Shown here piece by piece: positions 9,849 through 19,331 of a stretch of DNA of 64,000 bases. Both the position numbers and the translations under genes were made by a program. Numbering within the stretch: the first letter of the stretch is position 1; each line of letters opens with the position of its first letter. A model generated the notes under the pieces. The model saw only the letters and a list, made by a program, of their open reading frames with translations. It searched no databases and was not told the origin of the DNA. The stretch is from Pictodentalium vernedei (Eukaryota > Mollusca > Scaphopoda > Dentaliida > Dentaliidae), in NCBI GenBank assembly GCA_031216915.1, contig JAUFNR010000028.1, positions 248,001 through 312,000 on the forward strand. Reading direction: 5' to 3'.

Positions 9849-10257
9849 ATGGCTAAATGTTTTCAAAATAAAGTAAACAATATGGTATCATTAGAAATAA
9901 AAGGGAAACTCATAACATTCAATACTGATTGATAATAGCTGTTTTTACATAGAACACTAACTTGTGTTTACACTGATCAGTAATAATCAGTGGTTACAAT
10001 CATCACGTGAAAACATAACATTGTCGGTTCCTACAAAAACGTAATCAAAAGTTTAACAATGCTTGATAAATGTTGTTACAACAGAACAAACTAACATGGG
10101 TTCACTATAATTAATAATGATTAATAATAACCGGCTGTACCAACAGAAAATATAATTGATTCTGCAATTGTTTTTACTAATCACTCTCATTAACATTATG
10201 TTTTGAATGAATGACTTCTTCTTTCTTTATCTCTTTTTATTTGAGAAAAATGGTATT
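9849..10257. other. E2 sub-terminal region, no gene
   Basis: AT-rich sequence between the E2 promoter region and its right terminal array. It contains short scattered repeats (TTAATAATGATTAATAATAA and similar) and no convincing frame. Confidence 0.45.
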
Positions 10258-10385
10258 AGGTACGTTTTGACTCATGGTTTGGGTACGTTTCATTCTGGGT
10301 ACGTTTTGGTCTGGGTACGTTTTGACTCCTTGGGTACGTTTCGGTCTGGGTACGTTTCGGTCTGGGTATGTTTTGACCCGCATCC
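10258..10385 (-). repeat. E2 right terminal array, seven units
   Basis: Inverse of the left array: GGTACGTTTCGGTCTG-type units, with a GACTCCTT variant at the rank that matches the left arm and a GGTATGTTTTGACCCG unit outermost. A 67-codon open frame here is a repeat artefact. Confidence 0.88.
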
Positions 10386-10395
10386 CACCAGCAAG
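10386..10395. repeat. target-site duplication of E2, right
   Basis: CACCAGCAAG, identical to 4933-4942. Confidence 0.88.
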
Positions 10396-10656
10396 TGCAA
10401 GTTCGGCTGACGAGACTCGGTTTATATTAGTGCTGGTAGTGCTGGACTGAGAGTTGGTGGGCTCTCAAAACTTCGCAACAAGGTGATTGGTTGATAAGTT
10501 TTCTGAGTGACAGGAGTGGATTCGCGTTATTGTCATGGGGGGGGGGGGGGGGGGGGGGGCACGAATATGTTGCAGTCGGAAAAGATGCGACAAGTGAATA
10601 AACAGTTTGAATGAATTCATGCTAATGATCAAAGGGTGACACCGATTATATATGCT

Positions 10657-10887
10657 TATCTCGAGATCTTGAGATATTATCTCGAGATCTTGAGATATTA
10701 TCTCGAGATCTTGAGATAATTATCTCGAGATCTTGAGATAGTTTCTCGAGATCTTGAGATATTATCTCGAGATCTTGAGATATTATCTCGAGATCTTGAG
10801 ATAGTTTCTCGAGATCTTGAGATATTATCTCGAGATCTTGAGATAGTTTCTCGAGATCTTGAGATATTATTTCGAGATCTCGAGATA
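10657..10887. repeat. array of eleven palindromic units of about 21 bases
   Basis: TATCTCGAGATCTTGAGATA-like units at about 21-base spacing, joined by TT, AT or GT. Each unit is itself nearly palindromic, so the array can fold in many registers. The final unit is the most symmetric (TTTCGAGATCTCGAGATAAA). The 70-codon Ile-Ser-Arg-Ser-Arg frame on the minus strand is only its translation. A run of about 22 G lies upstream at about 10538-10559. Confidence 0.9.
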
Positions 10888-11119
10888 AAAAAAGTATTGA
10901 GGGTGGCCAAAATCAGCCACCGTACCAGACTATGCAGCCGTATTCAAAAATTTAAATTTCTGTTTGTTGCAAGATTCCTCCATCATACGGCAAGCCGGAA
11001 GGGAAATCAACTTACGACTTACGAGTTATGACTTACGACTTATGACTTATGACTTACGAGTTGGAATTTCAACTTACGACTTACGAGTTATGACTTACGA
11101 CTTATGACTTATGACTTAC

Positions 11120-11770
11120 GAGTTGGAATTTCTGTTTGTCTGTTTGTTCCTCTACCCCTCCGAGGTCCTTGGGCGGATCTTCACCAAACTTGCAGGGTGT
11201 ATATAGGTTGACCCATGTAGCAATTATCCTTGAGGGGCTTCTGCATAAAATTTTGAAACACAAAATCCTTTATCATTCTACACTTTCAATATTCTCCATG
11301 CTGAATGAGTCGTCGTTGCTCGGTGGTTCTTTCCGGGTACTCCGGCTTTCTCCACCAAAAAACCTGCCACCGACACGATATGACCTTGGCTGTTAATGTG
11401 TCGTTAAACACCAATAAATAATATTAAATAATAATGCTGAATGAGTGTATGTTGTTGATGGCCTCAAGACTACCGTTTGTAGTTTTTTGCATATAATTTT
11501 AAAGCACAAAACCATTTAGTATTTTTGTCTGTTTGTTCCTCGATTCGCCTAGGTCCCTGGGTGGATCTTCACTAAACTTGCAGGATGTATGTAGGTTGAA
11601 ACCGGAATTGCCTTTGAGGGTTTTTTCCATGCAATTTTAAAACACAAAACCATTTACCATATTATACCTTCTATATTCTCCATGCTGAATGAGCTGACTT
11701 CCACGGGACTTGCAGGGTATGTTGTTGATGGCCCAGAGATTATCCTTTGGAGTCTTTTGCATATAATTTT
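11120..11770. repeat. two diverged tandem units of about 390 bases
   Basis: TCTGTTTGTTCCTC, GGATCTTCACCAAACTTGCA and TTTTAAAACACAAAACCATT recur at about 11140-11300, 11524-11690 and again partly at 11710-11790. The motif order resembles the other tandem-unit repeats in the window but the sequence is its own family. A truncated SINE tail is inserted in it. Confidence 0.6.
11312..11432 (+). mobile_element. 5'-truncated SINE tail
   Basis: CTCGGTGGTTCTTTCCGGGTACTCCGGC-like sequence followed by GTCGTTAAACACCAATAAATAA matches the 3' part of the complete SINE at 49798-50150. The head is missing. Confidence 0.7.
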
Positions 11771-12416
11771 AAAACACAAAACCATTTACTATATGCACAA
11801 ACCCCAGGGGTAGTTTTGCCCGTATAAATGATCTGTATTTACGGAAATATCCTTTACCTTTCTGCCTTCCCATAATAATACCAATATATCTAGCATGTTG
11901 CTGTATCATTGGGTGGGAGAATATGTGTGTTGCAGCATCAGCATCCACATGGTGACCAGAACCTTCAACTCCACAGTTAAACCATTGATTTTTTTTTATT
12001 GTTTTATATTGTTGAATATACATTTTTTGTTGATTTTGTTACAATTTATATCAAAGTATTGAAGTTATGTAATTGGTCATCTTACGGTAATAAAGATTCT
12101 ATATCAAATATAATAACTCTTCTTCTGATTGTTTATGTTATTTAGGTCTAGTCCTTAGTCCCTAATTTATGGTCTTTCAGACTGTGAATTTTGATTGTCA
12201 GTATTCAAGTCATTTTGTTTTCAACCTTTCCGAAAATTAATTTTTTCTCAGTGTCATCATTTTGGGCAAAAGAACAAAAAATCCCTGCAAGTATATTTTT
12301 ACATATAGTATGCTTTTCTTTAAAAGTGATATTGGAGTTGCAGTAATTTTTATTTGAATAAGTCGTCAATTTTCTGGTGTTACCTTAGTTTTACATTCTA
12401 TTCGTAAAATTATGGT
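11769..12416. other. E6 interior, AT-rich, no gene
   Basis: I see no recognisable frame or RNA. An 84-codon minus-strand frame (11769-12023) has no domain I can name. Confidence 0.4.
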
Positions 12417-12778
12417 ATACCTTCATCTTCACATTGTCATTTACAGTATTGTGGTCGTTTTACGAAGTAAAACAAATTCAGTATATCGTAATTTACACAT
12501 TGTCTATTTTTTGTTTTACCGTTAGAAAAATTATGGTATAGCGTAATTTCTACGGTGTTGAGATCTTTTTCACGGTATAACAATTTGCGGTTTACATCAA
12601 TTTTACAGTATTGTTTATGGTAGAATAGTTTAGGGTATACCGTATTTTGACGGTATTGTTGTATTTTTACGGTATGACAGTTTACAGTATACCGTAATTT
12701 CAACGGTACAAATACTGGCAACTGGATCGCCGGTATACTTTTACCATAAAAAATACGGTATATTTTTACAGGGTAGGT
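12417..12778. repeat. degenerate tandem repeat of TACGGTA / TACAGTAT motifs
   Basis: About eight irregular units of 40-50 bases built around ACGGTAT and ACAGTAT. The right end, read on the minus strand, starts TACCCTGTAAAAATATACCG, which looks like the end of a small DNA element; no clear left partner. Confidence 0.5.
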
Positions 12779-13151
12779 GACACGAGAAGAAAGTTGTATA
12801 GACGGAGTGTTATATCGTTACAGGCCGGGGGTTGTACTAACCCCGCAAATCCTTCTCTCACCCCACTTAGACGCCAACATTTACATTCTGTAACATTGAC
12901 CTACAGATAGCATAACATATGGAACGACAGGAAAAGATTATACATTCATGTTAGTATAAGAACTTGTATGCAAGAAGAGGCATAACAAAAACTAAACCGA
13001 ATTTTTGCTTATTACTATACAATGGAATACATCAAAAAACATACAAGGGATAACATCAGTCAGCGACGAATACTCTGCTCTATGCTTTTGGCGCACCAAA
13101 CTTAGCCCCGCGAGCTTTATATTCATCAACAACAAAGAGTTACACCCACCC

Positions 13152-14313
13152 CACGGGAGCAGGACGTTTCGTACACGGGCATTTCGTACACGACAATTTT
13201 TGGACGTTTCGTACACAAAGTGCCAGGATGTTTCGTACACACATCTTTTTATCACTCTTCTTTGAATAAAATTGATTTATTTTAAATAAATCCATGTTTA
13301 TCTTAAACAAAATGTGATACATGCAAAACACAAAAATGACATGTTGTTTTTGTATTTCTCTGATTTTATTCCAACACGATTTTTATTTACTTTGTATTTA
13401 CAGCAAATTTTTGTCTTGTTTTTTTTTCTTTGCCCTTAACAATAGTACTACTCTGTGGTTTCATTTCAAAGGAGCCTAAAAAGATTTCTCCGAAATGAAA
13501 TCACAGACTAGTCCTATTTTGATTAGCAATTAGGTTCAATTGTTACCTGTTTTTCAAGTGACCATTGTAATAATATAGCAGCAATATGCATCCGGCAAAT
13601 TAACCATTATAATCCTTACACCGAAGGTGCAAAGGGACGATGAAGGATTCTTGGAATCCCTTATGACCCAATTAGCTATTTTGTCCTTGTTCGTTTGTTT
13701 TAGACTGCGCAACATGAAAAGCCAGTTTGCAATTTGGGGTATGTGGACTTGATAACTGATTGGGGAAGGTGTTACTCAGCACCTGATATTACAATTAGTA
13801 TCTAATATTTTGTTTATCACAACCTACTGTATATCAGAAGAAGAGAAATCCAAACAGTAACGCTGGTTTGGAAGCAGCTACAGCATTGTCGCGCCGCAGC
13901 GGTTACAAAAAGGAAAAACATGCCACCAATATGTGGTTTTTTGAAGGCTGGAGGTCATCCGTCAGCCTAACGAGGGAGATTGGATGCTGTGTCCTCACTA
14001 ACTTACATGCGACTTATCTTAAAAATCAAATAGTGAATCAAACAAAAAATCAAAGAGATCAAGGAAATGAATCTATTTAATATGTGATCAAAAATCAACA
14101 TCATGTACAAAACAGGAAAAATTTTATATAATGAAACTAAAAAATAATTTTAAATAAAATAATGAATAATTTTATAAAACAAACTTATATTTAAATTGTG
14201 TACGAAACGATCACCTTGTGTAGGAAACGTTCAAATTTTGTGTACGAAGCGTCCTATTTGTGTCCGAATCGTCGCGTGTACGAAACGTCATGTGTACGAA
14301 ACGTCAAAGATTC
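13152..14313. mobile_element. E4: non-autonomous element with GTACGAAACGTC subrepeat ends, nested in E6
   Basis: Left arm (about 13165-13245) has four GTTTCGTACAC units; right arm (about 14196-14310) has six GTGTACGAAACG units in opposite orientation, the inner ones mutated. The candidate target duplication is ACACCCACCC (13142-13151) against ACACCCCCAC (14314-14323), 8 of 10 matching. The interior has no transposase, only a small hairpin near 13455-13515 (TGTGGTTTCATTTC ... GAAATGAAATCACA). Confidence 0.7.
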
Positions 14314-14323
14314 ACACCCCCAC

Positions 14324-15077
14324 AACACTGTCCAAATCGATAAAAAAAAAGCCTCCAAGTCGAACGATTTGTTGACGCTTATTCTCTTCCTGTGATATAG
14401 TGACTCAATACAAAAGACCATGAACTTGAAGAGCTCTTTGCCCCCCCCCCCCCCCCCCCCCACCCAGCCTCCCTCAACTTTGTAAATCACACCATACTGG
14501 GAAATCCGTTTGCTCCAATAAAATTACCACGCTGGCCTCTAGAATATCACGATGCATTCAGAAATCGTTCCTGAGTTTTATCTTTACAATCGGTAAGAAA
14601 TCATTTTGCAGTCGGAGCAAAGAGCACAAGAGAAGTTACTCGTGTGAGGTGTTATGTGTGGGGGTAGGGGTTATGATCACTTACGGAGGATTTTAACTGG
14701 ATATTCCTCTTCTTTCTCAAAACTTGAAGGCGTTTTTTAATTGAGGCAAGATCTGTAAAACAAAATGTACATTCCATTATTTCGCAACCTACCTGATTAC
14801 CCCAGTAGTATACTGGGGGGAGGGGGCGTTTGGATCTTCAGCTGGTGGGCATAGTGGTCATCGTCATCTGTACACTTCGGCGTGACGACATAACGCGTTG
14901 CATGTTGGGTACAGTATATTCTCGTACGACTCCAATGCTGAAACCTATTTACTCATACGTACCACACATTAGGCACTTATTGCGCACTCATTATGAGTTT
15001 TGTGGGAACGATGGCTCCAGATAGAATCATGTCAAAAGACGAGAGTCCTTAAACCAGACACATTAAAAATTTAGGGT
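14324..15077. other. E6 interior, no gene
   Basis: Contains a C-run of about 22 bases (14439-14461) and otherwise unremarkable sequence. Confidence 0.4.
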
Positions 15078-15666
15078 TAGACCTGGGAGGTTAACCGAAA
15101 ACCGAGTTGTTTTATGTTATTAAAACTAGAAACCGAAACCGAACCGAATACTATTTCAATAACCGAAATTTCAGGTTATTAATGTGGATGTGTAGACATG
15201 TGGAAGAGAATCAATCAAGTAGGGCCTACTAGTACATGGCAAAACTTGAGAATTGAAGAATTTGTTTTTCCATCTGACATGTTTTTTCTTCACGAAACAC
15301 TAAAAAAAATACTAGAATTTCACATCTTTACCAACTAATTTAAATATTTTCTAAAAAACTCATACACATATGCACATCATTAGAACCAGCTCATTGAGCT
15401 GGTTCTAACGATATCCATATTTGTATGTTTTAATTAAAATCTGAGTAGTAACTATATAATGATTGATGCTAATTAAAATCTGAATAGTAACTATATAACG
15501 ATACAGAGAAGGCTTATACATGTGAGAGGTTGTTCAAACAGAATCAGAATATTGATTTTTTCCTACATGATAACCGAAACCGTAACCGTAAACCGAATCG
15601 GAATCCTTTAATCAAAACCGAGTTGCAAACAAAACCGAAGCAAAATTTCATAACCTCCCAGCTCTA
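15078..15666. mobile_element. hAT-type small element
   Basis: Ends TAGACCTGGGAGGTTA and its inverse TAACCTCCCAGCTCTA enclose AACCGAAACCG-rich arms. Flanking 8-mers TTTAGGGT and TTGATGGT match at six positions, a weak candidate duplication. The middle has two AATTAAAATCTGA(G/A)TAGTAACTATATAA direct repeats and a small hairpin, AGAACCAGCTCATTGAGCTGG. No coding capacity. Confidence 0.6.
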
Positions 15667-15902
15667 TTGATGGTACCCATCAAAGTGTATCCACCAGGAG
15701 CAAAAAAAGGACCGAGACTGGAAGCCGCAGGGAAGCAATTTTTCCAAGATGTCCCTTAGTAATACTCAAAATACTTCTGCTATACTCCCGACTCCTTTCC
15801 CTAATCCTCTGACCTCTTTTCCTTCTATACCTCTCTTTAGTTTAATTCCAAGGAAGTCCTAATCTAGCATTCTACATATCTGCACCAACACAGTTTACTG
15901 TA

Positions 15903-15996
15903 TTAAAAGGTTATATAAGAAATGGAATTTTGTTTATTTTGAACTTTTCACCTCTTATATTCCTGAGCTTCAAATTAAATATACGCAAATTATACA
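15903..15996. repeat. solo end of an element-A-like repeat
   Basis: From TTAAAAGGTTATATAAG through GAATTTTGTTTATTTTGAAC and ATACATCAAAATG this matches both ends of element A (21750 and 29447). It is cut off by the E6 right array. Confidence 0.65.
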
Positions 15997-16205
15997 TCAA
16001 AATGTCGTAAGTCATAAGTCATAACTCGTAAGTCGTAAGTTGATTTCCCTTCCGGCTTGTAACTCGAAAGTCATAAGTCGTAAGTCATAACTCGTAAGTC
16101 GTAAGTTGATTTCCCTTCCGGCTTGCCGTACCATCACATAAATGAAAAAAAACATTATTTTGGACAGAGGTCTTCGTTTTTTATTACCATCCAAGTAATT
16201 TAGAT

Positions 16206-16285
16206 CAGGGTCCGAATCCTCCAAAGTAAGTGTCCGAATCCTCCAAGGTCCGTATTCTCCAAGTCGGGTCCGACTCCGCCTGTAT
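16206..16285 (-). repeat. one-sided block of about 16-base units (GGAGGATTCGGAC)
   Basis: Four units of TCCGAATCCTCCAAG type just outside the right end of E6. I find no inverted partner in the window. It resembles a terminal array of a further family whose other half is missing or lies elsewhere. Confidence 0.45.
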
Positions 16286-16929
16286 TCACCGCCAGGGCTC
16301 ATACCTCGTACTGAAAAGGTAGTAAACAGGAATGGCGTCCTCAGATTTTAGAAGAGTTCAAAATCAATAGTCTGCTTTATTTCCGAATGGTGGAATACTA
16401 TTGGCACACACATATAGTTTTAGGTAATTAAACATGGCCAATTTCATTGTTTAAATTAAAATTTATGTCCCTTTTAATATTTTTTCTACAGAACTCATCG
16501 CGTGGTTCCCTTGAAACTTTTCGCGCGTTTTTAAATCTTCAAGCCTTGGAAAGCCGAAAGAACGGCGAAGCTTAGACTCGACTTGTCCCCTCCCCGGCTG
16601 CCAAGGTAGTACCCGCCGAAAACACTGCGAGAAGCAACACTTACCACTCACAGTCGCACTGTGGGAGAAATGGGCTAAGTTTACTCCCGCTGCCGCTGGT
16701 CATTGGGGGTCCACCTAATGTCCTAAACACCGGAATTACTCCAAGTAAGGCCATTTTCATTATGAGACTGGCATGATGGGTCTGATCAGTACACTAGAGC
16801 CTCAATAAAAATAATTCCCAGGTGCAGGGCATGAAACTGAAACACTGACCATTCTTAGGAATGACTTCACACGAAACGGAACAGAGTGTTGTGCCTACTG
16901 AATGCAACGCGAGTGGTGCGTGCTCTGGG
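16286..16929. other. spacer between E6 and E5, no gene
   Basis: Short open frames on both strands, none with a recognisable domain. Confidence 0.4.
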
Positions 16930-18110
16930 GACTGGACTTTTCACCGGAAAGACAGTTCGCCGAAACACAGTTCGCCTGAATTTTCGAGACAATTCGCTAG
17001 AATTTTGGACACTTCACCGGAAGTTTGGACAATTCGCCGAAAGTTTGGACAGTTCGCCGGAACTTTTAAGACAATTCGCCTGGATTTTGGACATTTCGTC
17101 AGAATATTGGACACTTCGTCGAAGTTTGGGCAGATCGTCGGATGTTTGGACAGTTTGCCAAAAGTTTGGACAATTCTGTCTCAAGCAGTTCGTGAAATCT
17201 TCAAAAGAGCCTGCCTTTTATTTATTTATTGGTGCACAATCGTGCTCTTTCTTTTTTCTTTTTTTTTGGGGGGGGGGGGTGGTGGGGGGCATTGATTCAC
17301 TATCCTGGAGTATGTGGAGGGTTTTGTTATATAGGTCTTATTAAACGCATTTCAATCGCGCTTCAGCAGAGTTGCGAGGCAGTCCTTACAGACTCTATCC
17401 TAAAGTTCCCAATGCGTAGCGAGGCAATCCTCACCGACTCTTCGCAATTTAGTTATATTGTATAATTTGTTTTTATTTTCTGGAAACTTTTTTTTCTGTT
17501 AAGGGATCAGTGTTCATTCAGCTCAACCATTAATTCACTATCTTGGAGTCTGTTGAGGGTTTTGTTTTGTATGTCTTTTAATCGCGTATCAATAGTTTCT
17601 ATATTTGCTTTTTGAACCCTCTGTAGCTTCTGAATGTTGGTTTTGCACAGGTCACTTGTTATTATGGGTATAAATAATATTTCACCAAACCTTAAGAAAA
17701 CAATGACAACAATAATCTCCCAACATCAATGCTATCCGCCGACAGAAAATGTTTTTGTTGCATTTAACAACACTCATATATGGCATGTCGGTTAAATTTG
17801 TTTTTGTTGCATTTCACAACACTGCCATATGCTATGTCGGTAGAAAAAAATAATGTACCGTCAGTGTTAATTGGCATTTTGGCTTGTCGGCGGAAAAACA
17901 GAAAAAAATCATTGTGTTCAGTTAAACGTTCATTTCAGTTTAGAATTTCATCCTCAATGGACCGGTTTTGACGTTAAACAGATTTTAAAACGGGTAAGTA
18001 ATTTTTAAAATTTTAAAATCTTTTCGGCGAACTGTCCAATTTTAAAAATTTAAGTTCCGGCGAAATGTCTTTTCCGGCGAACTGTCTTTCCGGCAAAAAG
18101 TCCAGTATTC
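16930..18110. mobile_element. E5: non-autonomous element with TTCGCCGGAA-type subrepeat ends
   Basis: The left arm (16930-17178) contains about a dozen irregular units of GGACAATTCGCCGAAAGTTT type; the right arm (about 18022-18105) has the inverse, TTTTCGGCGAACTGTCC and TTCCGGCGAAATGTC, in fewer copies. The outermost shared strings are ACTGGACTTTT and AAAAGTCCAGT. No clear target duplication or transposase. Two AACGCATTTCAATCGCG/GCGTATCAATAG-type segments (17340, 17580) suggest an internal duplication. Two long open frames across the left arm are repeat artefacts. Confidence 0.68.
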
Positions 18111-18125
18111 CGTGCAATGCATTAA

Positions 18126-18774
18126 GGGGACGTCCAACCTAACTTTGGTCAAATTTCATGTAATTTTCATACAAGTCAAAAAAAGCCCCAAAATGAATAA
18201 CCCCAATAAATTATATACCAAAATGCTTCGAATGAAACATAGAACATGTGGAAACTGAAATTTGCCATGGAACTGCTGCCATGTGTGAATAGCACCACCT
18301 GAAAGTCTGCTATGGCATAAGTAAGAGAACACAATTTTTACAATAAAAATACCTCAAAATAAAATAACAGCTGTATTCTATAAACATTGAAATACATACT
18401 CGGAAGAAATCTCTTCCTAATTCATGAAAGTAATAAAGATTGAGACCAAATGTTATAAGTGGAATGCTCACTGATTGAAGGCAGACATTTTCTTGAAGGA
18501 GTCCACCAGAAGAAGTATGGAAGGACAAAAAAGTGTCTCCCAATATAAAGATGTATGTGTCACTGTGGTGGTTTGGAAAGAAACTATGATATTCTATGTA
18601 GAATGCACTACAAAGTCATACATTGCAGTTGAATAAATATATTTACAAACCCCTTGCACTGTAACGCCTTTTATCCCATGCATCAATTTGATAGTGATTA
18701 AATTGTTCAATTTGTATGGTTTATCAATAAGTATAATAGCTTTGTTTACTCTTGGACACCAATAGGCAATGCAC
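18126..18774. other. element C interior, left part
   Basis: No domain recognised; a 77-codon minus-strand frame at 18310-18543 has no match I know. Confidence 0.4.
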
Positions 18775-19323
18775 TAGGGCGGTCACGATTTTTTAATTTA
18801 GGAATCGATTAATCCTCACAAATAATCGTTGATAATCGATTGATCGTACCTAGATGACCCCCTCTTCTTTTCTTTGAAGTCAATAAAAATGAAGTTCAAG
18901 TCAGTTGACCTACCTCAAATAAACAACGAAGACGATCCTCTTTTAGTTACATTCAAAGCTTTGATGTTCTGAACTTTTGAACCGTCAGTGTAATAATCAA
19001 GATAGGTCGGCAGTTGCGAACTTCGCAACTGCCGACCAGTCTTGATTATTACACTGACGGTTCAAAAGTTCAGAACATCAAAGCTTTGATGAATGTACCT
19101 TAAAGACAGATGTTTCCCACAGCTTCTTGAGGTTTAACATCGATGTTGTTAACTCTTCACCTTTAGAAACAATATTTTTATCATCAAATTTTCTTTTAGT
19201 TAAGTATTAAATGTCTCAAACGGGATATAGTACAATTTACCGATTATTCGATAACGAAAAATACTAATCGATTTCGCCGTGACCGATCAACAATGGATTA
19301 GTCGATTACTCGTGACAGCCCTA
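18775..19323. mobile_element. hAT-type small element with 8-base duplication and long palindrome
   Basis: Ends TAGGGCGGTCACGA and TCGTGACAGCCCTA (inverted) flanked by CAATGCAC (18767-18774) and CAATACAC (19324-19331), one mismatch in eight. Arms contain AATCGATTAATC-type motifs. The centre is a near-perfect palindrome of about 150 bases. No coding capacity. Confidence 0.83.
18948..19097. repeat. 150-base near-perfect palindrome
   Basis: TTGAACCGTCAGTGTAATAA and its inverse flank a centre at about 19022 (GCAACTTCG-type). The stem is broken mainly by a 3-base insertion near its base and by a few bases near the AGATAGG string. Confidence 0.85.
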
Positions 19324-19331
19324 CAATACAC

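Larger units (their letters stand above)
4943..10385 (-). mobile_element. E2: MULE-type DNA transposon with tandem-subrepeat ends and perfect 10-base target duplication
   Basis: A 5443-base element. The arms (4943-5068 and 10258-10385) are seven-unit arrays of a 16-base unit, CGTACCCAGACCGAAA-like, in inverted orientation and colinear: the irregular longer unit containing AAGGAGT holds the same rank in both arms. The outermost bases are GGTACGGGTC on the left and, reverse-complemented, GGATGCGGGTC on the right. The minus strand carries a PHD-finger frame, a FLYWCH/MULE frame and a displaced C-terminal fragment. Later insertions inside it are E3, a cluster of piggyBac-type small elements and a 130-base palindrome. 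Confidence 0.92.
10986..16130. mobile_element. E6: element with 7-base-subrepeat inverted ends
   Basis: The ends start TACGGCAAGCCGGAAGGGAA and its inverse, followed in each arm by heptamers ACTTACG / ACTTATG / AGTTATG in the same order (10986-11124 and 15997-16130). The flanks carry CCATCA at 10980-10985 and 16131-16136, a 6-base candidate duplication. The right arm contains the end motif GGCAAGCCGGAAGGG-like twice, so its terminus is partly duplicated. No transposase was seen; E4 and a hAT-type element lie inside. The short duplication and heptamers set it apart from E1-E3. Confidence 0.78.

Noticed and set aside
10698-10910. A Ser/Arg-repeat protein
   Set aside because: It is the translation of the palindromic 21-base array; other frames of the array are equally open.
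16861-17344. Two open frames of about 150 codons
   Set aside because: They cover the E5 subrepeats in different frames and show repeat-derived composition only.
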